A DNA stretch of 64,000 nt from Algihabitans sp965233705 (GTDB taxonomy: Bacteria; Pseudomonadota; Alphaproteobacteria; Kiloniellales; DSM-21159), in contig CBDDTF010000001.1 of NCBI GenBank assembly GCA_965233705.1, positions 124,001-188,000 of the forward strand, written 5' to 3'. Positions 25,781 through 33,427 of this stretch are shown here, piece after piece (within the stretch, counting starts at the first letter, position 1; every line of letters starts with the position of its first letter). Both the position numbers and the translations under genes were made by a program. Under the pieces are notes generated by a model, which had not been told where the DNA came from, searched no databases, and worked only from the letters and a program-made list of their open reading frames with translations.

Positions 25781-26473
25781 CTAACCGGCCAGGTGCGCGA
25801 CCATGCGCTCGAGGATCGCCGTGGGCTGGCGGTAGCGCTCGAGCGTCGCGCGCGCCGCGGCCGCCTGGGCCGGCGTCAGGCGGCTGCCCTCCGCCTGGTC
25901 GATCACGTCGGCCAGGTAGGCCTTCGAGAACTCCGGATGGAACTGGTAGGTCAGGATCGGCGCGTCGTAGAGGAAGCCGCCGTTGGGGCAGAAGTCGTTG
26001 CCGGCGATCCGCCGGGCGCCGGAGGGCGCACGCAGCACCTGGTCCTGGTGGAACACCGGCACCTCGTCGCGCGGCGCGTGATGCGCCTCCAGATCGTAGG
26101 TCTGCACACCCACGCCCCAGCCGGCCTCGGCCTTGCGGACCTCGCCGCCGAGCGCGGCGGCGATGATCTGATGCCCGAAGCAGATGCCGACCTGGGGCCG
26201 GTCGCGCTGCGCCATCACCCGGATCTCCTCCATCAGCGGGCCCATCCAGGGCAGCGCGTCGTAGACGCCGTAGCGCGAGCCGGTCAGCAGCAGCCCGTCG
26301 AAGCCGCGCAGCTCGCCCGGCGCGTCGCCGGCGATCGGCGAGACCACCTCGAAGGACAGCCGCTTGCCGGCGATCGGCCGCAGCAACTCGGCGAACATCT
26401 GCGGGTAGCTGCCGTGCACCGGCGCCAGGCGTTCCGAGACCGGACCGCATTCGACGATGGCGATACGCCGCAT
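25781..26473 (-). CDS. Class I glutamine amidotransferase-like protein
   Basis: 230 residues from ATG 26473, which has GGAGG 11 nt upstream; another ATG six codons earlier overlaps that site. The triad is intact: Cys98 (GICFGHQ), His179 and Glu181 (YQFHPEF). Stand-alone members of this family resemble GuaA amidotransferase domains or gamma-glutamyl-amide hydrolases (PuuD-like) and may release ammonia from glutamine or hydrolyse gamma-glutamyl amines. No synthetase partner adjoins it. Its position by the amidase and deacylase block suggests nitrogen scavenging. Confidence 0.88.
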   Translation of the reverse strand: MRRIAIVECGPVSERLAPVHGSYPQMFAELLRPIAGKRLSFEVVSPIAGDAPGELRGFDGLLLTGSRYGVYDALPWMGPLMEEIRVMAQRDRPQVGICFGHQIIAAALGGEVRKAEAGWGVGVQTYDLEAHHAPRDEVPVFHQDQVLRAPSGARRIAGNDFCPNGGFLYDAPILTYQFHPEFSKAYLADVIDQAEGSRLTPAQAAAARATLERYRQPTAILERMVAHLAG

Positions 26474-26683
26474 AGGGCTCTGTTCCTCCATTCCAATCGG
26501 GCCGCTTCCGTGCGGGGCCGGGACGCCACCAGATAGGGAGTGGCGGCCGGACTGCCAAAGACTTCACGCCGCATGGCCGGAATGCTGCCAGCCCCCTGTC
26601 GGGCGGCTGCGCCGCGGCCGCGGCCAGGGTAGACTTGCCGGCCGGAGCTGTCGGCCTGCTCCGGGGCGAACGGGACTGACGTG

Positions 26684-27571
26684 ATGGCGCAGACAAACGG
26701 CGAGGACTGGCGCGAGTTGGAGATCGTAGCGCGCGCCCGAGACCTGGGCGACGGGTTCCGGGTCCGCCGGGTACTGCCCTACGCCAAGCGCCGCCTGGTC
26801 GGGCCCTTCGTCTTCTTCGACGAGATGGGCCCGGTCGACCTGGCGCCCGGCCGGGGCCTGGACGTGCGCCCGCACCCGCACATCGGCCTGGCCACGGTCA
26901 CCTACCTTTTCAGCGGCGAGATCCTGCACCGCGACAGCCTGGGCTCGCAGCAGCCGATCCGGCCCGGTGCGGTCAACTGGATGACGGCGGGGCGCGGCAT
27001 CGTGCATTCCGAACGGACCCCGCCGGCCGCCCGCCGCAGCGGCCAGCGCCTGCACGGCCTCCAGACCTGGGTCGCCCTGCCGTTGGCCGACGAGCGGTGC
27101 CCCCCGGCCTTCGCCCACCATCCGGCGGAGACCCTGCCGGAGCTGAGGGGCGAGGGTCTGCGGCTGCGCGTCGTCGCCGGCCGGGCCTTCGGCCTGGTCT
27201 CGCCGGTCGAGGTCTTCTCGCAGACGCTCTATGCGGTGGTCGAGCTGGCGCCGGGCGCGCGCCTGGAGGTGCCGGCCGAGCACGCCGAGCGCGCGGTCTA
27301 TCCGGTCAGCGGCGTGCTGGAGATCGCCGGCACGCCCTGCCCCGCCGGCGCCCTGCAGGTCCTGCGCCCCGGAGGTGCCGTCACCCTGCACGCGCTGGAG
27401 GCCACCACCGCGGTGCTGGTCGGCGGCGCGCCGCTGGAGGGCGGGCGGCACATCTGGTGGAACTTCGTCGCCAGCGATCCGGCGGTGATCGAACGGGCCA
27501 AGGCCGACTGGCGCGCCGGGCGCTTCGATCCGGTGCCCGGCGACCCGGAGTTCATCCCCTTGCCGGAGTAG
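26684..27571 (+). CDS. Pirin family protein
   Basis: 295 residues from ATG 26684 (a GTG three bases earlier is also possible). Bicupin pirin motifs are clear: GPFVFFDEMGP, RPHPHIGLATVTYL (two metal His), GSQQPIRPGAVNWMTAGRGIVHSE (third His and Glu). Pirins bind iron; some have quercetinase activity, others modulate regulators. Substrate not predictable. It is divergent from the glutamine amidotransferase gene and stands alone before the histidine kinase. Confidence 0.93.
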   Translation: MAQTNGEDWRELEIVARARDLGDGFRVRRVLPYAKRRLVGPFVFFDEMGPVDLAPGRGLDVRPHPHIGLATVTYLFSGEILHRDSLGSQQPIRPGAVNWMTAGRGIVHSERTPPAARRSGQRLHGLQTWVALPLADERCPPAFAHHPAETLPELRGEGLRLRVVAGRAFGLVSPVEVFSQTLYAVVELAPGARLEVPAEHAERAVYPVSGVLEIAGTPCPAGALQVLRPGGAVTLHALEATTAVLVGGAPLEGGRHIWWNFVASDPAVIERAKADWRAGRFDPVPGDPEFIPLPE

Positions 27572-27787
27572 CGCCGGCCAGAACGGCGGCCGCCACCGGG
27601 CCAGACGCCACACGAAAGATTTGCAGTTCCCCCCGCCGGGCGCCACGATGGCGCGCACGGCTCGGCCCGTCACGTTTACCGAGACTTATAGCTTTGCGCG
27701 GACCCTTCGAATCCGATGCAGAGAGTCTGACGTCGAAACCGCACGAGTTGCCCCCCTTGCGCGTAAAGGGAGCCCGGTGCCGCCACG

Positions 27788-30544
27788 ATGATCCTGCCCG
27801 CCTCAGATCTGCGGCTCGACCACTTCAAGCGGCCGCTCTGGGTCTTCGACATGGAGGCCTGGCGGGTGGTCGACGCCAACGCGGCCGCCGTCGCCTTTTG
27901 GGCGCGGCGCAGCAAGGCGGAGCTCTTGGCGGCCGATTTCTCCGACCTGTCTCCGGCGGCGCAACGCCGGCTCGACGGCTATCGCCACCGCTTCGAGAAG
28001 GGCGAGAGCATCGAGGAGGAATGGACCTTCTATCCCGATGACGGCCCGGTCCGCGCCCGCTGCCTGGCCAGCCCGGTGACCCTGGACGACGGGCGCATCG
28101 CCATGCTGGTCGAGGCGGTCAGCCTGGACACGCCGCCGGTCGAAGGCGTGTCGCGCTCGCTCGAGGCGCTGCGCCACGCCGGCGCCGCGATCGCCATGTT
28201 CCGCGCCGACGGCGAATTGATCGTGGCCAATCCGGCGGCCGAGACGCTGCTGGGGCTGAATGAGGCCGGCGGGGTGCGGCTGCAGACGCTTTTCGCCGAT
28301 CAGGAGGCCGGCCGGCGGGCCCTGGGGTGGGCGGCCGGCGGCGCCATCTTCGACGACGAGGTGGTGCTGCGCTCGCGCCTGGGCGAGCGCTGGTTCGCGT
28401 TGCGCATCCACCCGGCCCACGATCCCGTCACCGGAGAACGCGCCTTCTCGGTCTCGGCGAGCGACGTCCACCGCCGCCGCATGGCGGAGGAGCGGCTGAG
28501 CGAGAGCGAACGCGCCCGCCAGCAGAGCGAATCCCACGCCCGCGAGCTGGCCACCGCCCAGCGCCGCGCCACCGAGGCGGAGTGGATCCTGCGCGAGGCC
28601 ATCGAGAGTCTGAACGAGGGCTTCCTCCTGGTCGGCCGCGACGACCGGATCGTCCTGGCGAACCGGCGCTATGCCGATCTCTACCCGGCGGTGGCGCACC
28701 TGCTGCAACCCCGCGTGCCCTTCCGCGACCTCGCCCGCGCCTTTGCCGAGGCCGAGGGCATCACCGATGCGCAGGCGCTCGAAGCCTGGGTCGATTGGCG
28801 GGTCCGCGCCGTGCGCGAGCAGAAGATCCATAGCTGGGAACAGCCCTTAAAGGACGGGCGCGTGTTCCTGGTCAACGAGCACCAGACCGCCAGCGGCAAC
28901 GTCGTCAGCCTGCGCACCGACATCACCTCCCTCAAGCAGATCGAAGCCCGGCTCAGCGAGCGGGTCACCGCCATCGAAGCCGCCAACGACGGCATCGCCA
29001 TCACCGACGCCGACGGGCGTTTCGTCTACATGAACCCGGCGCATGCTCGGATCTTCGCGGGCGAGCCCGACGATTTCCTCGGCGACTCCTGGCACACACT
29101 CTACGACCCGGACGAGCTGGCGAAGTTCAGCGACGAGGTCTTCCCGGCCATGGCGCGCGACGGGAACTGGCGCGGCGAGGTGACCGGGCGCAGGCGCGAC
29201 GGCGCGCCGGTGCCGCAGGAGATCTCGCTCAGCCGGCTGGACAACGGCGGACTGCTCTGCGTCAGCCGCGACATCAGCGAGCGGCGCGCCGCCGAGACCG
29301 AGCGCGCGCGCCTGCAGCACCAGCTCTTCCAGTCGCAGAAGATGGATTCGCTCGGCCGCCTGGCCGGCGGCATCGCGCACGATTTCAACAACATCCTGGC
29401 CTCCATGCTGGGCTACGCCGGCTTCCTGGTGGAGGACCTGCCGGAGGGCAGCGAACAGCGCCGCTTCGCCGAAGCCGTGGTCGGGGCCGGCAAGCGGGCG
29501 CAGGATCTGATCGGCCAGATCCTCGCCTTCGGCCGCGCCGGCGAGCGTGCGAGCGAGGCCGTCGACCTGGGCGAGGTCATGGCCGAAACCGAGCAGCTTC
29601 TGCGCGCCACGCTGCCGCCCTCGGTCACGCTGGAGACCAACTTCGAGGGGGCGCGGGACCTCGCGGTCCTGGGCGACCGCGGCCAGTTGACCCAGGTGTT
29701 GATGAACCTGGCGGTCAATGCCCGCGACGCGATCGGCGACGCGCAAGGGCGCATCGTCTTCACCCTGTCGCACGGCCCGCCCCATTGGCCCGACTTCGGC
29801 CAGGAGATCACCGCCCAGGAGATCACCGCCCAGGAACAGCTTCTGGAAACGAGCGCGCACGGGACAACACGACTCTGGCTGGGCCGCCCGCCCGCCGGCG
29901 AGGCGGTGATCGAGGTGGGGGTCGAGGACAGCGGCTGCGGGATGACGCCGCAGATCATGCAGACGATGTTCGAGCCCTTCTACACCACCAAGAAGCGCGG
30001 CCGCGGCACCGGCCTGGGGCTGGCCGCGGTCCACGGCCTGGTCGCCAGCCACGGCGGCGCGATCGCCGTGGAAAGCCGCATCGGCGCCGGCACGCGCTTT
30101 CGCATCCTTTTGCCCCCCGCCCCGGAGGCTGCGGACGCCGCCATGCCGGAGGCGGCCCCGGCGCCGGCCGGGCGCCAGCGCATCCTGGTGGTCGACGACG
30201 AGGCGGAGGTGCGCGAAATGCTGGTCACGGCGCTGCAGCGGCGCGGTTTCGACGCCGTGGCCGTGGAGAGCGGCCTGGCGGCGCTGGAGCTGCTGGGCCG
30301 CCGGCAGTTCGATGCCGTCATCAGCGACCAGACCATGCCCCGCATGTCGGGCCTGGATCTCATGACCCGCATCCACCGGCATCGCCCCGGCCTGCCGGTC
30401 ATTCTCTGCACCGGCTACAGCGAAACCCTGGACGCCGACGCCGCGCGCCAGGCCGGCGCCGCCGCCTTTCTGCGCAAGCCGATCGCCGCCGACAGCCTGA
30501 TCGACACCCTGGCCCGCCTGCTCGGCGAAAAGGTGGCCGAATAG
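27788..30544 (+). CDS. Hybrid sensor histidine kinase/response regulator, multi-PAS
   Basis: 918 residues. There is no membrane segment, so it is a cytoplasmic sensor. Order by eye: PAS (about 9-115), PAS (122-235), PAS (270-380), PAS (385-500, GIAITDADGRFVYMNPAHARIF), HisKA with phospho-acceptor His531 (GGIAHDFNNILA), HATPase (N box MNLAVNARDAIGD, G boxes DSGCGM and GRGTGLGLAAVHG), then a receiver domain with Asp847 (VISDQTMP) and Lys near 893 (FLRKPI). The HDFNN sequence is typical of the HWE/NtrB-like class. A 15-bp tandem duplication gives EITAQEITAQ in the ATPase domain. No output regulator is adjacent. The signal is unknown. Confidence 0.93.
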   Translation: MILPASDLRLDHFKRPLWVFDMEAWRVVDANAAAVAFWARRSKAELLAADFSDLSPAAQRRLDGYRHRFEKGESIEEEWTFYPDDGPVRARCLASPVTLDDGRIAMLVEAVSLDTPPVEGVSRSLEALRHAGAAIAMFRADGELIVANPAAETLLGLNEAGGVRLQTLFADQEAGRRALGWAAGGAIFDDEVVLRSRLGERWFALRIHPAHDPVTGERAFSVSASDVHRRRMAEERLSESERARQQSESHARELATAQRRATEAEWILREAIESLNEGFLLVGRDDRIVLANRRYADLYPAVAHLLQPRVPFRDLARAFAEAEGITDAQALEAWVDWRVRAVREQKIHSWEQPLKDGRVFLVNEHQTASGNVVSLRTDITSLKQIEARLSERVTAIEAANDGIAITDADGRFVYMNPAHARIFAGEPDDFLGDSWHTLYDPDELAKFSDEVFPAMARDGNWRGEVTGRRRDGAPVPQEISLSRLDNGGLLCVSRDISERRAAETERARLQHQLFQSQKMDSLGRLAGGIAHDFNNILASMLGYAGFLVEDLPEGSEQRRFAEAVVGAGKRAQDLIGQILAFGRAGERASEAVDLGEVMAETEQLLRATLPPSVTLETNFEGARDLAVLGDRGQLTQVLMNLAVNARDAIGDAQGRIVFTLSHGPPHWPDFGQEITAQEITAQEQLLETSAHGTTRLWLGRPPAGEAVIEVGVEDSGCGMTPQIMQTMFEPFYTTKKRGRGTGLGLAAVHGLVASHGGAIAVESRIGAGTRFRILLPPAPEAADAAMPEAAPAPAGRQRILVVDDEAEVREMLVTALQRRGFDAVAVESGLAALELLGRRQFDAVISDQTMPRMSGLDLMTRIHRHRPGLPVILCTGYSETLDADAARQAGAAAFLRKPIAADSLIDTLARLLGEKVAE
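29801..29830 (+). repeat. 15-bp tandem duplication inside kinase gene
   Basis: CAGGAGATCACCGCC occurs twice in a row (29801-29815, 29816-29830), then a partial copy. It inserts five residues in frame in a variable loop between the N and G1 boxes of the ATPase domain. Confidence 0.9.
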
Positions 30545-30558
30545 GCCGAATGCCAACC

Positions 30559-30596
30559 GGGCGCGGCGGCTTCACGCCTCCTGAAAGACCGCGCCC
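30559..30596. terminator. Possible terminator between kinase and PAS gene
   Basis: GGGCGCGG (30559-30566) can pair with CCGCGCCC (30589-30596) over a 22-nt loop, in the convergent gap after the kinase stop; the second arm overlaps the 3' end of the PAS gene. Weak because of the large loop. Confidence 0.3.
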
Positions 30597-31051
30597 GCCA
30601 ACAGCATGTCGACGCAGGCACCGTCGCGCGACAGCGGGAGCAACAGCCGCTCGTAGAGGTAGCGTCGCGCATCCGGGCCGATCACGTCGTTGCGGCGCAG
30701 CACCGGGCGCCGCTCGAAAACGGCGGTTTCATAGTCGGGCAGGATCCGCGGCCAGTCCCGCCCGAGATAGCCGTCCTCCACCCGCAGCCCCGTGGTGTCG
30801 CGCCCCATGTAGGCCACCAGGGCGGTGCCGACCAGGCGATAGCGCAGGTCGAAGGGGTCGTGCGTCACGTCGATCAGCATGAGGTTCGGCAGCAGCCGCG
30901 GGATATCCACCGGATCGAGTGCCGCGCGCGCGGGCAGCGCCCCGCCGACGCAGCGCGCCCGCCAATAGGCATAAAGCTCGCGCAGCAACGGCTGCTGCAG
31001 GTGCGCGGGATCGAACCCCGCGTAGCCGGCCGGTCGCGGCGGCGCCGTCAT
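30572..31051 (-). CDS. PAS_5-type PAS domain protein
   Basis: 159 residues. The LRELYAYWRARCVGGALPARAALDP start, then LLPNLMLIDV and DLRYRLVGTALVAYMGRD are the hallmark of the PAS_5 (PF07310) family common in Rhodospirillales-type alphaproteobacteria. A single domain fills the protein; no output domain. The ligand is unknown. Its start lies one base after the glk stop, so it is the last gene of the GH15-otsA-glk operon. Confidence 0.85.
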   Translation of the reverse strand: MTAPPRPAGYAGFDPAHLQQPLLRELYAYWRARCVGGALPARAALDPVDIPRLLPNLMLIDVTHDPFDLRYRLVGTALVAYMGRDTTGLRVEDGYLGRDWPRILPDYETAVFERRPVLRRNDVIGPDARRYLYERLLLPLSRDGACVDMLLAGAVFQEA

Positions 31052-31052
31052 C

Positions 31053-31988
31053 TTACAAGCCTCCCAGCTCGCGCGCCCGCCGTGCCAGCCCCAGGAAGGC
31101 GGCGTCGGGATGGACCACCAGACGCAGCGGCACCGCCTCGAGATAGCCGCGCAGGCGCCCCTTGGCGAGAAAGCGCGCGTAGAGGGTCGAGGCCAGCAAC
31201 TCCGGCACCAGACGGGGAAGAATCCCGCCGGTCAGGTAGACACCGCCGCGCGCGCCGAAGGTCAGCGCGACGTCGCCCGCGACCGTCCCGAGAAAGCCGA
31301 AGAACGCCTCAAGCGCCTCGGCGGCGGCCCGCTCGCCCCGTCGGGCGGCGGCGGTGACCGTCGCGGCGGTGGCCGGGCCGCCGCCGTGGAGTTCATAGAG
31401 GGCCGCCAGCCCCGCGCCGCTGAGCACCCGCTCGGCCGAGACATGGCCGTAGCGCGCGCGCAGGCGCGCCAGCACGGCCGCCTCCGCCTCGCTCGCCGCC
31501 GGCAGGGTGACGTGCCCGCCCTCGCCCACCAGCGGCGTGCCGTCGGCCAGCAGCGCCGCCACGCCCAGGCCCGTGCCGGGCCCCAGCACCGCCAGCGGCG
31601 CCTCGGGCGCCGGCGCCTCGGCCGGCCCGCCCAGCGGCACCAGGTCGTCGGCCGCCAGCTCCGGCAGGGCCAGGGCCTGGGCGGCGAAGTCGTTGACCAG
31701 CTCGACCCGCGCCAACCCCAGCGCCGCGGCCAGGGCGTCGGCATGAAACGTCCAGGTGCCGTTGGTCAGGCGGGCCTCTGCGCCGCGCACCGGTCCGGCG
31801 ACCGCGAGCAGGGCCTGGCCGACCGGAGTCTCCGCGCCCTCGCGCACGCGGCCCAGGGCTGCGGCGGCGTCCGCGAAGTCGGCGACCCGCAGACGCTCCA
31901 GCGGCTGGATACCGGCCTCCCCGACCAGCGCGAAGCGGCCGTTCGTCCCGCCGATGTCGCCGATCAGGACGGCGGGCCGCTGGCTCAT
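31053..31988 (-). CDS. glk: Glucokinase
   Basis: 311 residues, the usual size for the bacterial Glk family. IGDIGGTNGRFALV (phosphate-1 loop), LTNGTWTF, ELVNDFAAQA (catalytic Asp), GPGTGLGVA and EGGHVTLP are all in place. It phosphorylates glucose with ATP to glucose-6-phosphate. Its ATG overlaps the otsA stop by 4 nt. In this operon it would feed glucose released by the GH15 enzyme, or supply the glucose-6-phosphate used by OtsA. Confidence 0.95.
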   Translation of the reverse strand: MSQRPAVLIGDIGGTNGRFALVGEAGIQPLERLRVADFADAAAALGRVREGAETPVGQALLAVAGPVRGAEARLTNGTWTFHADALAAALGLARVELVNDFAAQALALPELAADDLVPLGGPAEAPAPEAPLAVLGPGTGLGVAALLADGTPLVGEGGHVTLPAASEAEAAVLARLRARYGHVSAERVLSGAGLAALYELHGGGPATAATVTAAARRGERAAAEALEAFFGFLGTVAGDVALTFGARGGVYLTGGILPRLVPELLASTLYARFLAKGRLRGYLEAVPLRLVVHPDAAFLGLARRARELGGL

Positions 31989-33427
31989 CGCGCCAGTGCC
32001 GCGAGGAAGTCTTCCCGCCAGCGGTCGATGTCGTAGGCCTGCAGGCGGCGCAGCATGCTCTGGTGACGCGCCTGGCGTTCCTCCCGGTCCATGGCCAGGG
32101 CCGTCTGCATCGCCTCGGCGACCCCTTCCAGGTCGTAGGGATTGACGATCAGCGCCTCGCTCAGCTCGCGCGCCGCGCCGGCGAAGCGCGAGAGCACCAG
32201 AACGCCGGGGTCGTCGGGGTCCTGGGCGGCGACATACTCCTTGGCGACCAGGTTCATGCCGTCGCGCAGCGGCGTGACCAGCCCGACCTTGGCAGTCCGA
32301 TAGAAGCCGGTCAGCATGCGCCGGCTGAAGCCCTTGTTGAGATAGCGCACCGGGGTCCAGTCGAACTCGGCGAAGGCGCCGTTGAGGTGGCCGCAGGCGG
32401 CCTCCATCTCATGGCGCAGCTTCATGTATTCGGGCACGTCGCTGCGCGAGGGCGGCGCGATCTGCAGCATGACCACGCGCCCGCGGTTGGCCGGATAGGC
32501 GCGCAGCAGGTGCTCGTAGGCCTGCACGCGCACCAGCAGGCCCTTGGAATAGTCCAGCCGGTCGACGCCGATGATCAGGTCGCGGTCGCGGATCGAGTCC
32601 CGCAGCCGCGCCACCTGACGGGACTCCGCCGCCTCGCGCGCCGCTTCGGCCAGGGCGTCGGTGTCGATCGAGATGGGAAAGGCGCCGGTGCGCAGGGTGC
32701 GCCCGAAGGCGCGGACCGTGCCGTCGGAGTCGACCTCGGCGCCGAGTTCGTAGCGGCAGTAGTCGAGGAAGGCCTTGCGATACTCCTCGGTCTGGAACCC
32801 GACGAGGTCGTAGGCACAGAGCGCCTGGACCAGCGCCCGATGGTTGGGCAACGCCAGCAGCACCTCGATCGCCGGCCAGGGGATGTGCAGGAAGAAGCCC
32901 ATGGTCTGGTTGCAGCCCATGTGGCGAAGCTGCTCGGCCATCGGGATCAGGTGGTAGTCGTGGACCCACAGCAGGTCGTCGTCGCGCAGCAGCGGCCGCA
33001 GGCGGCGCGCGAAGAGCCCGTTGACCCGCTGATAGCCGGCCAGGTAGCGGCGGTTGAAGTCGGCCAGGTCGAGACGGTAGTGGAACAGCGGCCAGAGCGA
33101 GCGATTGGCGAAGCCGCTGTAGTACTCCTCGTAGTCGCGGCGGCTCAGGTCGATCATCGCGTAGGTGATGGCGCCCGACTGGAAGACGCCGGTCCCCTCC
33201 GGCTCCGCGGCCTCGTGCTCGACGGTCTTGCCGGACCAGCCGAACCACATGCCGCCGCTCTCCTCGAGCGCGGCCTTGACGCCGACGGCCAGGCCGCCCT
33301 CGCCGCCCGACCGCCCCTGCCGCGGCACGGCCACGCGATTGGAGACGACCACCAGTCGCCGCGTACCGCACCGCGCGGCGGGGGCCGCCGCGTCGCTCTT
33401 GTCCTCAGTCCTCTCGGCCAGGCTCAC
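31985..33427 (-). CDS. otsA: Trehalose-6-phosphate synthase (GT20)
   Basis: 480 residues from GTG 33427, preferred over an ATG 15 nt upstream because GGGAGGA lies 6 nt before it and the GTG overlaps the GH15 stop as GTGA. Motifs: VVVSNRVAVP, GGLAVGVKAAL, WVHDYHL, FFLHIPWP, VDRLDYSKG, and TPLRDGMNLVAKEYVAAQ. It joins UDP-glucose and glucose-6-phosphate to trehalose-6-phosphate. No trehalose-6-phosphate phosphatase (otsB) is in the window. A glucosylglycerol-phosphate synthase role is possible but the sequence looks like standard OtsA. Confidence 0.93.
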   Translation of the reverse strand: MSLAERTEDKSDAAAPAARCGTRRLVVVSNRVAVPRQGRSGGEGGLAVGVKAALEESGGMWFGWSGKTVEHEAAEPEGTGVFQSGAITYAMIDLSRRDYEEYYSGFANRSLWPLFHYRLDLADFNRRYLAGYQRVNGLFARRLRPLLRDDDLLWVHDYHLIPMAEQLRHMGCNQTMGFFLHIPWPAIEVLLALPNHRALVQALCAYDLVGFQTEEYRKAFLDYCRYELGAEVDSDGTVRAFGRTLRTGAFPISIDTDALAEAAREAAESRQVARLRDSIRDRDLIIGVDRLDYSKGLLVRVQAYEHLLRAYPANRGRVVMLQIAPPSRSDVPEYMKLRHEMEAACGHLNGAFAEFDWTPVRYLNKGFSRRMLTGFYRTAKVGLVTPLRDGMNLVAKEYVAAQDPDDPGVLVLSRFAGAARELSEALIVNPYDLEGVAEAMQTALAMDREERQARHQSMLRRLQAYDIDRWREDFLAALAR

